Shown: in pieces, positions 1 to 7,150 of the stretch | How the letters are laid out: the number at the start of each line of letters is the position of its first letter | How positions within the stretch are numbered: the stretch's first letter is position 1 | DNA from: Olegusella massiliensis | Lineage (GTDB): Bacteria; Actinomycetota; Coriobacteriia; Coriobacteriales; Atopobiaceae | DNA length: 64,000 bases | Assembly: GCF_900078545.1 (NCBI RefSeq) | Contig: NZ_FLLS01000002.1 | Location: 1,621,404 to 1,685,403, forward strand | Reading direction: 5' to 3' | The notes under the pieces: generated by a model | What the model was told of the DNA's origin: nothing | Seen by the model: only the letters and a program-made list of their open reading frames with translations | Databases searched by the model: none | Made by a program: the position numbers and the translations under genes

Positions 1-109
1 CTGACATCAAGATGTATTCGAAGGTTGAATCTATTCTTTCGTTTACGATGTGCACATCGACATTTTCAAAGGTTTTATGCGCATACTTAGGGGTATAAAA
101 ACCTGGCAT
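1..109 (-). other. possible 5' part of a leftward gene cut by the window edge
   Basis: On the minus strand a frame is open from an ATG at 107-109 to the window edge, about 36 codons, with a weak GAAG purine stretch 8 bases before the ATG. It would diverge from the gene at 187. The short translation resembles nothing I recognise, so it may be only chance open frame. The 77 bases between this ATG and the next gene hold an imperfect promoter-like pair for the rightward gene (TTGCTA at 139-144, TATAGC at 163-168). Confidence 0.2.
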
Positions 110-186
110 GAGTTTATCTTCAATGTAGGGGGAAGCTTTTGCTATGATTTTTAAACTGACACTATAGCGCAGTAGAGGAGAAATGC

Positions 187-786
187 ATGGCAAGCTCTAA
201 TGGAGCAGACGCAAGTAAGACTGCACTTGAAGCAAGTTATCTGCGTGCATTACCGACTCCTGTTATCAGTAGCGTCACAGACAATGAAGGTGCGCTTGAC
301 TTATTAGCCAAACTTGATTTGTGGACTCGTGCGCAGGTCCTGTTGCTACCTGTAAGCGACCAAGGTGGCATCTCTATGACAACCCTTGCCAAGCGAGCTT
401 TTGCTGCTGGCAAACGTGTGGGACTTTGCTTGAATTGCAATGGTGTTGCCGACTGTATTGAGATCTTTTCTGAAGCAGAACTTAGTGTTACAGAGCGAAC
501 GATTCCTAAGGCATCTAGCTGCAGCGCCGAAGGCGATACGTTGGGCTTCAGCTGCAGCGAGCTTGTTGAGTCGCTCTGCATTGTATCCGGATTGGTGTTT
601 GATAGCCAAGGGTATCGCGTTGGTGAAGATGACGATAAACTCGATGAGTTTCTTGCTTTCTATCCTGGTCACAAGCTTGCTCTTGTCCGTTCGATGCAGA
701 TCTCAAGCAATCCTTTGCCACATGGAGACAAAGCAATCGCTGTTGATTATCTCATCACCGAAAATGCTGTCTGGCATTGTGGTTAG
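187..786 (+). CDS. 5-formyltetrahydrofolate cyclo-ligase-like protein, divergent
   Basis: The 199-residue product resembles the 5-formyl-THF cyclo-ligase (MTHFS) family, which converts 5-formyl-THF to 5,10-methenyl-THF with ATP. The likeness lies in an N-terminal stretch of the type AQVLLLPV..AAGKRV (about 49-78) and a C-terminal part starting GLVFD (135-139) and ending with DYLITE (about 188-193). The start at 187 follows a GAGGAGAAA Shine-Dalgarno. The glycine-rich ATP/Mg loop that normally reads like GYGGGYYD is replaced by GEDDDKLD at 146-153, and the basic N-terminal motif is not obvious. It may be a diverged or non-catalytic member. It stands alone, facing the end of the aromatic cluster. 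Family call moderately sure; activity doubtful. Confidence 0.7.
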   Translation: MASSNGADASKTALEASYLRALPTPVISSVTDNEGALDLLAKLDLWTRAQVLLLPVSDQGGISMTTLAKRAFAAGKRVGLCLNCNGVADCIEIFSEAELSVTERTIPKASSCSAEGDTLGFSCSELVESLCIVSGLVFDSQGYRVGEDDDKLDEFLAFYPGHKLALVRSMQISSNPLPHGDKAIAVDYLITENAVWHCG

Positions 787-881
787 TTTCTTCTCCACAG
801 CAGACTTACAACTTGATTTTGCTTCGCAGACGGTTTACGACGTACTCTTTTTTCCTAGTAGGTTCTTACGATGCGCCTTTA

Positions 882-1892
882 CTACAGCTTGCATGCAGTG
901 ACATTCAGATGAGCGGCCATATCCCTAATTGCTTTGGCGTAACCCTTGACACCTAAGCCCACAATAGACTCAAAGCATGCGCCGCGCACGTAAGAAATCT
1001 GTCTAAATGATTCACGTTTGTCTACCTCAGATATATGCACCTCAATAGTGGGAATATCAACCGCACGCAGGGCATCAAGCAAAGCAATTGAAGTATGCGT
1101 GAGAGCTCCTGGATTGATGATGATACCGTCATAAGTCTGATAGGCATCTTGGATGCGGTCAACGATATCGCCCTCATGATTGGACTGAAAACACGAGCAG
1201 GTACTAAAGCCAGCTTCACTGGCTACCGCTTTGCAAAGTGTGAGTAGATCATCGTAGCTTCTGTGACCATAAATATCTGGTTCGCGAATGCCAAGCATAT
1301 TGACATTAGGTCCGTTGATGATAAGAAGCCTGTAATCTTTAGTAGGAACACTCTCATTCTCATAATCATCAGCAATGCGGAGCTCGTTTGACTTTTCTGG
1401 CACAGCATCTGTTTCGTCTGTCTTATCATGCTCAAAAAGTTGGCTGAGACCTGCCAAATCATCAACATCAGAATGAGCATGACTCAAAAGATGGGCACCA
1501 TCAGATAAATCGGCATTGTTGGCACGTGATTGTGCCTCGTAGGAGCGCTGACGAGAAGGGCTAATACGCACACGTAGATTGGATGCTAAAGGAGAGGTGC
1601 CCACTACGGCATCTGCATCATCAGGATTAAGGCCCGTGAGCTCAACAAAAGAGTTATACACGTCGCGAACAAGACGCGGTCCAAAAACCACCTCAAGGCC
1701 ATCGAAACCTCGTGAAACTAAGCCAAGCACTCCTGTGATGGATTCAAGTTCCTCATCATTAACTTCTTCAGGATTGATGATACGGAGCCTTAGTCGCGTC
1801 ATGCACAAAGAGTTGGAGAGGACATTTTCTTTACCGCCCACATTCAAAAGTACTGATTTTGCGATTGACGAAGGCGAAGCTTCGACTGCCAT
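882..1892 (-). CDS. aroQ: PTS EIIB domain fused to type II 3-dehydroquinate dehydratase
   Basis: This 336-residue protein has two recognisable parts. Residues about 10-90 match the glucose-family PTS EIIB fold: GGKEN at 19-23, the phosphocysteine motif CMTRLR with Cys30, and a closing EVVFGP. Residues about 186-330 are type II dehydroquinase, which dehydrates 3-dehydroquinate to 3-dehydroshikimate: NGPNVNMLG, REPDIYG with the catalytic Arg and Tyr, QSNHEG, NPGALTHTS and EVHIS with the catalytic His. The acidic linker (about 95-180) looks disordered. AroQ is normally about 145 residues alone, so the EIIB part is an addition. The residue after HIS is Glu where Asn is usual, and the usual FRH has Gln. 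The ATG has a GGGAGGA site. The gene lies downstream of the leftward aro operon, separated by a terminator. Enzyme call firm; a regulatory role for EIIB is inference. Confidence 0.93.
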   Translation of the reverse strand: MAVEASPSSIAKSVLLNVGGKENVLSNSLCMTRLRLRIINPEEVNDEELESITGVLGLVSRGFDGLEVVFGPRLVRDVYNSFVELTGLNPDDADAVVGTSPLASNLRVRISPSRQRSYEAQSRANNADLSDGAHLLSHAHSDVDDLAGLSQLFEHDKTDETDAVPEKSNELRIADDYENESVPTKDYRLLIINGPNVNMLGIREPDIYGHRSYDDLLTLCKAVASEAGFSTCSCFQSNHEGDIVDRIQDAYQTYDGIIINPGALTHTSIALLDALRAVDIPTIEVHISEVDKRESFRQISYVRGACFESIVGLGVKGYAKAIRDMAAHLNVTACKL

Positions 1893-1901
1893 AAGATCCT
1901 A

Positions 1902-1931
1902 TCCTCCCTGAAGTTGCGAGACTTCAGTATA
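1902..1931 (-). promoter_or_regulatory. probable promoter -10 and operator-like inverted repeat before aroQ
   Basis: Reading leftward, a TATACT -10-like hexamer (1926-1931) is followed by a perfect 7-bp inverted repeat, CTGAAGT/ACTTCAG (1908-1914 and 1921-1927, 6-base loop), and then the aroQ Shine-Dalgarno (1902-1908). The -35 region is weak, which fits an activated or repressed promoter. The repeat would straddle the transcription start or form a hairpin next to the ribosome site. Confidence 0.4.
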
Positions 1932-1995
1932 GGAAAAATTCTGCCCTACATATAGCTTTTCTTAAGTTCAAACGGTGAGTGGCAGCTTGTTTAGG

Positions 1996-2025
1996 TAAAA
2001 AAATTAATCGATCACATTAATTTTT
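1996..2025 (-). terminator. AT-rich intrinsic terminator of the leftward aro operon
   Basis: A perfect 9-bp inverted repeat, AAAAATTAA (1999-2007) and TTAATTTTT (2017-2025), overlaps the aroE/aroK stop codon. On the minus strand it runs straight into a T-run. The stem is AT-only, so efficiency may be modest. It separates aroQ from the operon upstream. Confidence 0.5.
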
Positions 2026-3310
2026 ATATCGTTTGGGTTTTTAGGAAGTCAGAAATAGCGCGCGCATCACCTGAAGGAGATCCTGTGCACGCAATAATGG
2101 TATCCGCCCAGCTACGATAGAGATGCATGCGTTCTTCTGCGAGTTGGATGAGTCCTTTGGACTGTGAGAGGGGTCTGTCCCTAGTGGAAAGCTGTTCAAC
2201 AGGGCGATCCAGCATCACGATAAGTCCATTTTGGTGAAGCAAATCGTAGTTGTTTTTGCGTACAACTACACCGCCACCACAGGAGATGACAAGACCTGAT
2301 TTGCTTGCATAGTCGGCAAGAATTTGAGATTCAGCGTCGCGAAACGAAGCTTCACCATGAGCACTAATAAAGTCTGCAGCACTGGCATCTTCTTTTATTT
2401 TAAAAGCCGCATCAAGGTCAATAAAAGGACGATGCAACTCGCGTGCTAAAAGAGTGCCTGTACTTGTCTTGCCAACTCCTGGCATTCCAATTAAGCAGAT
2501 ATTGGTCATAGAACTGCGCAACTCACGCTCAATCACCTCAATAGTCTCCTGTGAATGGGTCGTGCTTAAGAAAAGCTCAGATGAAAGAGCTGCCTGAGCA
2601 ACGAGCATGGCAAGTCCAGACTCAAAAGGAATGCCGAGACGTTCTGCTTGTAAACATAGGCCCGTGCGTGTGGGGTTGTAGACGATATCAATGACTCCCC
2701 GCAGATGAGTGAGCTTTGCCAGTTTTGTATTGCTCAGAGGGCTTGCAGGACAGCTGGGATACATGCCCACAGGTGTTGTATTGATAAGAAGTCTCGCGTC
2801 TGCATGACGCGTGTCAAGTGTGTCATAGCTATCGTCACTATGACGAGAGATGACACTGACAGAGGCTCCAAATTCCTTAAGAGCGGCTTGCACTGCCTGA
2901 CTTGCACCACCAGATCCCAAAACGACAACAGGCAGATGAGAAAGTAGCTGTGCTCCATTTGCTCCCCAGTGACGCTTACAAAAGCGTTTCAGCATCCAAG
3001 CAAAGCCGCCCACATCACTATTATCGGCATAAATACTGTCATCGCGACGTTTAACCAAGGTGTTGGCAGCACCTATGCGTTGTGCCCGCTCACTTACCTC
3101 ATCAGCCAGTGCAAAAGCATTGACCTTGTAAGGAATGGTGACATTGAGCCCCTGCCATCTGCCATGGCGAATAAAGTCTTTAACTTCTTCTGGCTCGCGT
3201 TCAAAAAGTGCATAGGGAGTTGAGCCTAACATCTTGTGGATGCGAGGTGACCAGCTATGCCCAAGTTTGCGACCAAGGAGGCCAAAGCGAGAGTCAGGGG
3301 CTTCAGCCAT
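2024..3310 (-). CDS. aroE-aroK: shikimate dehydrogenase / shikimate kinase fusion
   Basis: A 428-residue bifunctional enzyme. Residues 1 to about 265 are AroE, NADPH-dependent reduction of 3-dehydroshikimate to shikimate: shikimate-binding GHSWSP near 17, catalytic Lys62 in NVTIPYK, Asp99 in DNSDVGGF, and the nucleotide loop VLGSGGASQA. From about Met268 the sequence is a complete shikimate kinase: Walker A GMPGVGKTS at 275-283, DLDAAF, the SCGGGVV loop and the lid DRPLS. Lengths match the two separate enzymes without extra linker, so this is a clean end-to-end fusion joining consecutive steps. Its ATG overlaps the pheA stop by one base (TAATG), implying translational coupling. Cytoplasmic shikimate pathway. 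Confidence 0.97.
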   Translation of the reverse strand: MAEAPDSRFGLLGRKLGHSWSPRIHKMLGSTPYALFEREPEEVKDFIRHGRWQGLNVTIPYKVNAFALADEVSERAQRIGAANTLVKRRDDSIYADNSDVGGFAWMLKRFCKRHWGANGAQLLSHLPVVVLGSGGASQAVQAALKEFGASVSVISRHSDDSYDTLDTRHADARLLINTTPVGMYPSCPASPLSNTKLAKLTHLRGVIDIVYNPTRTGLCLQAERLGIPFESGLAMLVAQAALSSELFLSTTHSQETIEVIERELRSSMTNICLIGMPGVGKTSTGTLLARELHRPFIDLDAAFKIKEDASAADFISAHGEASFRDAESQILADYASKSGLVISCGGGVVVRKNNYDLLHQNGLIVMLDRPVEQLSTRDRPLSQSKGLIQLAEERMHLYRSWADTIIACTGSPSGDARAISDFLKTQTI

Positions 3311-4461
3311 TAGATGACCTCGCGGTAACTTCCGAGATAGCGCATATTTTCGCAGACATTACCTAGGGTGGACATGAGCTGCGTAAATTCAGGAGCTACT
3401 ACAGGACAATCCACATCAAAGTAAAACATGAATTCAAAGTCCTTGCCGAGAATAGGCCGACTCTCAAGTTTAATGATGTTGATATCAAGGGCATAAAACT
3501 TAGCAAGCACTTTGAAAAGAGCTCCGGGTTCATTGCCAACGACAAGCATCAAAGAACTGCGATCGGCACCAGGATAGACGGTGAGTTTTTTTGTGATACA
3601 AGCAAAGCGGGTGTAGTTGTCATCGCGATCCTGCACTGCTTGTGCAAGGGGAACTAAGCCATAAAGTTCTGCGCACGCGCGTGATGCGAGGGCAGCAACA
3701 TCACTACGTTCAGAATTAGCAACCAGTTTGGAGGCAGCGGCGGTATTCTCAACCACATGTACCTGCGCATGAGGCAGTGATTGCAAAAAACTCATACTCT
3801 GAGCAACTGCTTGCTCATGGCTATATATCTCGCGAATATCCTCAAGTTTCGTGCCTGGTTTGGCAAGAAGATTGTGATCAACCTTAAGGCGGCAGGTGCG
3901 TACGATATGGAAGTCATACTGCATCATGAGGTCGTAGACCTCATTGACCGATCCGGCACTGCTGTTTTCAATGGGCAGCACACCATAGTCAGAAAAGCCC
4001 TGGTCAACCGCACGAAAAACACCATCAAAGGTATCGAAATAGCTAATGTTGGCATGCTTAAACAGACGATCAGCTGCAATCTGTGAATAAGCCCCCTCAA
4101 CGCCTTGGCAGGCAACAAAGGCATCGCGAGGGAAAAGCTCAGGAGACTCTTTGAGGGCTTCGTTAATGCTTGCAACTACCTGATTGTCGCGACCCAAAGC
4201 CCTCGTTTGGCGTGAGCGAGAAGCTTCCATAAGCAAAGACATCAGTACTTGGACATAGGCCTGCTGGTCCTTGGGCACCTTGGCTGCAGCATCGACAAGT
4301 ATTTGGTGTTCGCGATTGCGGTCAAAAACGGGAAGCTTGTTCTCAGCTTTATAGGCTGCGACCTCATGGGCAATATCCATGCGTTCCTTGAAGAGCTCAA
4401 GTATGTCGTCATCGATACGGTCAATATGCTTACGTAGTTCTGAAATATCTGCCATGGTCAT
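3310..4461 (-). CDS. pheA: bifunctional chorismate mutase / prephenate dehydratase (P-protein)
   Basis: A 383-residue P-protein that turns chorismate into prephenate and then phenylpyruvate for phenylalanine. Residues 1 to about 90 are an AroQ-class chorismate mutase helix bundle (LRKHIDRIDDDILELFKER). The middle is prephenate dehydratase, with GVEGAYSQIAA, NSSAGSVNEVYDLM and the catalytic TRF motif in DDNYTRF. The C-terminus carries an ACT domain with GALFKVLAKF and the ESRP motif typical of Phe feedback binding. Start codons at 4461 and 4455 are both possible. It sits 41 bases after aroC and overlaps the next gene by one base, inside the leftward aro operon. Confidence 0.96.
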   Translation of the reverse strand: MTMADISELRKHIDRIDDDILELFKERMDIAHEVAAYKAENKLPVFDRNREHQILVDAAAKVPKDQQAYVQVLMSLLMEASRSRQTRALGRDNQVVASINEALKESPELFPRDAFVACQGVEGAYSQIAADRLFKHANISYFDTFDGVFRAVDQGFSDYGVLPIENSSAGSVNEVYDLMMQYDFHIVRTCRLKVDHNLLAKPGTKLEDIREIYSHEQAVAQSMSFLQSLPHAQVHVVENTAAASKLVANSERSDVAALASRACAELYGLVPLAQAVQDRDDNYTRFACITKKLTVYPGADRSSLMLVVGNEPGALFKVLAKFYALDINIIKLESRPILGKDFEFMFYFDVDCPVVAPEFTQLMSTLGNVCENMRYLGSYREVI

Positions 4462-4502
4462 TCTGCTTTCTTAAAGTAGAGGTTATTTGTTCCTTTTGTA
4501 GT

Positions 4503-5639
4503 TTAAAGGCAATGCTCATCATCTGCGCCACAGGGTGGCCAAGCAAGCCAAGAATCCAAGATAGCAAGGGCACATGCGGACTCTGCTACAGGGACAGCGC
4601 GTGGGGCTATGCAGGGGTCGTGTCTACCACGTATACGCAAAACAGTCTCTTCATTGCGTATGAGATCAACTGAGTGCTGCTCCTGTGCGATTGAGGAAGT
4701 GGGTTTGACTGCCATGCGCCACAAGAGAGGCGCGCCACTTGTAATGCCCCCTAGATTTCCACCCGCATCGTTTTTGGCGGGATATATCTTGCCATCAACA
4801 ATGACATAGGGGTCATTGTGCTCGCTACCACGCATTCTTGCGGCGGAAAAACCCGCACCAAATTCCAGACCTTTTACTGCGGGAATTCCAAAAACAATAC
4901 GAGCAAGAGTTGATTCGATTCCGTCAAACATGGGCGAGCCGATGCCTGAGGGGAGTCCTGTGGCAACACATTCCACAATACCACCGACAGAATCGCAAGA
5001 TTTTCTTGCCCTCTCGATCTGGATCTGCATCTCTTCTGCTGCCAGCTCACTCAGTACAGGAAAGCTTCGGCCATCCTTTAAGCTGTGCATTTGTGCTGCG
5101 AGTGCCTCTGTGTCAGCAATAGATCCTCGGGCAAGAAATGCCTCATCGGTAACACCTGCACATTCACTGAGGTGAGCGGCGATGCAAATGCCACGCTCGG
5201 ACAAAAGTTGCATGGCAATACCACCTGCTGCGCAAAGTGGCGCGGTGAGACGACCTGAGAAGTGTCCTCCGCCCGAGACATCCTGTGCGCCATGCCATTT
5301 TTGTTGAGCTGTCCAATCTGCATGACCAGGGCGAGGCACGCGCTTAAGTTCTTCATAATCTCCAGGACGTGTATTGGTGTTTTGAATAACAAGTGCCAGC
5401 GGTGCTCCCGAGGTAGTACCACTCTGGTTGAGGCCGGACAGAATAGACACAGCATCCGCCTCTTTGCGCGGCGTTGACCAGCGCGCTTGACCAGGTGAGC
5501 GGTGTTTCATATGTTGGGCAAGCGCCTCTAGATCGATATAGTGGCCTGAAGGGAGGCCTTCGATGACACAGCCAATAGCAGGTGAATGAGACTGACCAAA
5601 TATGGTGACACGCAAGGCGCTGCCAAAACTAGAGGGCAT
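4503..5639 (-). CDS. aroC: chorismate synthase
   Basis: Converts 5-enolpyruvylshikimate-3-phosphate to chorismate with reduced FMN. The 378-residue product shows the family signatures GSALRVTIFGQSHS near the N-terminus, RPGHAD, SGGGHFSGR, DSVGG and the C-terminal RGRHDPC. I start it at the ATG at 5639 because it has a CAGGAGG site at proper spacing and gives the usual N-terminus. An upstream in-frame start would add 26 residues unlike the family. The start lies 11 bases inside the end of aroA, so the two are probably translationally coupled. Confidence 0.96.
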   Translation of the reverse strand: MPSSFGSALRVTIFGQSHSPAIGCVIEGLPSGHYIDLEALAQHMKHRSPGQARWSTPRKEADAVSILSGLNQSGTTSGAPLALVIQNTNTRPGDYEELKRVPRPGHADWTAQQKWHGAQDVSGGGHFSGRLTAPLCAAGGIAMQLLSERGICIAAHLSECAGVTDEAFLARGSIADTEALAAQMHSLKDGRSFPVLSELAAEEMQIQIERARKSCDSVGGIVECVATGLPSGIGSPMFDGIESTLARIVFGIPAVKGLEFGAGFSAARMRGSEHNDPYVIVDGKIYPAKNDAGGNLGGITSGAPLLWRMAVKPTSSIAQEQHSVDLIRNEETVLRIRGRHDPCIAPRAVPVAESACALAILDSWLAWPPCGADDEHCL

Positions 5640-6951
5640 GTATGGCCTCCTGAGCTTGTGCTTTGCCACCCAGCAGGGCAAAGTCTTTAAAAAACTGGGG
5701 ATAGGATTTAGCAACACAGTCTGCCCCGTGGATCAGCGTATCTCCGGTGCATTGGGTTGCCAAAATAGCTGCCATCATTGCAATACGATGATCTCCTGCA
5801 GCGTCTACAACTCCACCCGTGAGAGTTGACCCTCCGCTTATAAGTAAATCATCGGTTTCGATGCGAGCTTGTGCGCCGAGCGCTTGCAGTGTTGCACTGA
5901 CGGTTTGCAGTCGATCTGATTCTTTAAGGCGTAGACGACCAGCGTTGGCAAGGCGTGTGGTACCCGTAGCGCATGCGCCAAGAATAGCCAGCGGTGGCAC
6001 AAGGTCGGGGCAATTTGAAACATCAATACGTATGCCTTGCAGGGAAGCAGGACCTACGGTTGCGGTATTGTTGCCACGAACAACGTGTGCACCAAAAAGT
6101 GAAAGGGCTGCCAAAATAACGCGGTCTCCTTGAGCGCTGCTTAGGTTGAGCTGTTTGACTGAAATAGGCAGCTTGCCGATAGCAGCTGCTACCAGCCAAA
6201 ACGCAGCGTTAGACCAGTCTCCCTCCACCCTGACTGTCTCAGGGGCAGCGAGTTGTGTTCCAGACCCGAAAACACGATAAGTGCGATAGCTACCATCAGC
6301 GAATTGTTTGTGTCCTGCTTCGTATTCCACTCCAAATAGGCTCAGTGCGTTAAGGGTTAAACGAACGTAGGGCTCGGACTGGAAGGGCTCACTCACTAAT
6401 ATCTCTGTTGTGCCTTTGAGCAGAGAAGCGGCAAGTAAAAGGCCGGTCACATACTGTGAAGAAACATTGCCGGGTAACGTATAGTTTCCAGCTTGGAGCT
6501 GTCCTGTCAGTTTGAGAGGCCAGCTGCCAAACTCAGAAAGATTACAGCCATGTGAGTTAAGTGCTGCTATAAGTTGAGCGAGTGGACGCTTTGCTAAGCG
6601 ACCTCTTCCTATAAAGCTTGCCTCTGCGCCAAGCGCTGCTGCTACAGGTAACATAAAGCGCAGGGTAGAGCCAGACTCTCTGCAGTCGAGCTTTGCGTGG
6701 GCATATGGCTCAAACCTTGATGTTTTTGGGATGGGGACTACACGAAATCCTATTTTGGTATGTGTGATACGTGCACCAAGTGCTCTGAGACAGGCAATTG
6801 TGGCATCAATATCCTGTGAACTACTACTGCAGTCGATGTTGCAAGTCTTATCAGCAAATGCAGCCAAGATGAGCAGTCGATGAGCGACGGATTTGGAGGC
6901 AATAGAGCGAAGTTTGCCACCAAGACTTCCTGGGCTAATGAGCATATCCAC
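5629..6951 (-). CDS. aroA: 3-phosphoshikimate 1-carboxyvinyltransferase (EPSP synthase)
   Basis: Transfers the enolpyruvyl group of PEP to shikimate-3-phosphate. Visible signatures are the N-terminal PGSLGGKLRSIASKS substrate loop (a variant of PGSKSxTxR), SGSTLRFMLPVAAALG, the RLRLKESDRL motif and GDHRIAM near residue 390. At 440 residues it has the usual length. The first codon is GTG at 6951, with a CGGAG site about 7 bases away; an ATG lies two codons later. It heads the leftward operon aroA-aroC-pheA-aroE/K, and its promoter must lie in the repeat-rich divergent region 6952-7007. Confidence 0.95.
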   Translation of the reverse strand: MDMLISPGSLGGKLRSIASKSVAHRLLILAAFADKTCNIDCSSSSQDIDATIACLRALGARITHTKIGFRVVPIPKTSRFEPYAHAKLDCRESGSTLRFMLPVAAALGAEASFIGRGRLAKRPLAQLIAALNSHGCNLSEFGSWPLKLTGQLQAGNYTLPGNVSSQYVTGLLLAASLLKGTTEILVSEPFQSEPYVRLTLNALSLFGVEYEAGHKQFADGSYRTYRVFGSGTQLAAPETVRVEGDWSNAAFWLVAAAIGKLPISVKQLNLSSAQGDRVILAALSLFGAHVVRGNNTATVGPASLQGIRIDVSNCPDLVPPLAILGACATGTTRLANAGRLRLKESDRLQTVSATLQALGAQARIETDDLLISGGSTLTGGVVDAAGDHRIAMMAAILATQCTGDTLIHGADCVAKSYPQFFKDFALLGGKAQAQEAIHAL

Positions 6952-6979
6952 GCAGATACTCCGAAATCTCGTTTGGTTT

Positions 6980-6998
6980 CTTACATAGTTATTGTAAG
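6980..6998. promoter_or_regulatory. inverted repeat between the divergent aroA and aroF arms
   Basis: Perfect 6-bp arms CTTACA (6980-6985) and TGTAAG (6993-6998) with a 7-base centre. On the minus strand the right arm includes TACAAT, a good -10 hexamer for aroA, so a protein bound here could block aroA transcription. Operator function is inference. Confidence 0.4.
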
Positions 6999-7022
6999 GA
7001 GTGGATTATGGTAAGGAGTGGA
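6994..7022 (+). repeat. 12-bp direct repeat in the aroA-aroF intergenic region
   Basis: GTAAGGAGTGGA occurs at 6994-7005 and again, identically, at 7011-7022, 17 bases apart. The first copy includes a Shine-Dalgarno sequence placed correctly for the short ORF at 7008. The repeat could be a paired binding site or a small duplication. Confidence 0.6.
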
Positions 7023-7115
7023 AAATTCAAGAGATATAAATACGTCGCAGTAGTTACTAACTTGTCATTTGAAAATACTTATTTTTGTTGGGTTGTTACC
7101 ATGTACTATGACTAA
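7008..7115 (+). CDS. candidate aromatic-rich leader peptide before aroF
   Basis: A 35-codon ORF starts at ATG 7008, about 6 bases after AAGGAG, and stops at 7113-7115, 35 bases before aroF. Nine of its residues are aromatic: Phe7, Tyr10, Tyr12, Phe21, Tyr25, Phe26, Trp28, Tyr33 and Tyr34. Such content before a DAHP synthase gene suggests a leader for attenuation or translational coupling; I recall an aroF leader peptide described in Corynebacterium glutamicum. Against this, the DNA is AT-rich, which favours Phe and Tyr codons, I see no GC-rich terminator before aroF, and a possible aroF promoter (7085-7112) lies inside the ORF. Confidence 0.35.
   Translation: MVRSGKFKRYKYVAVVTNLSFENTYFCWVVTMYYD
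7085..7112 (+). promoter_or_regulatory. possible aroF promoter
   Basis: TTGTTG (7085-7090) and TATGAC (7107-7112) are 16 bases apart, upstream of the aroF Shine-Dalgarno at 7134-7141. Both hexamers are imperfect. If this is the real promoter, the short ORF at 7008 is not a leader. Confidence 0.3.
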
Positions 7116-7150
7116 ATATTTTGATTCGAAGACAAAGGAGGATGGCCCCT

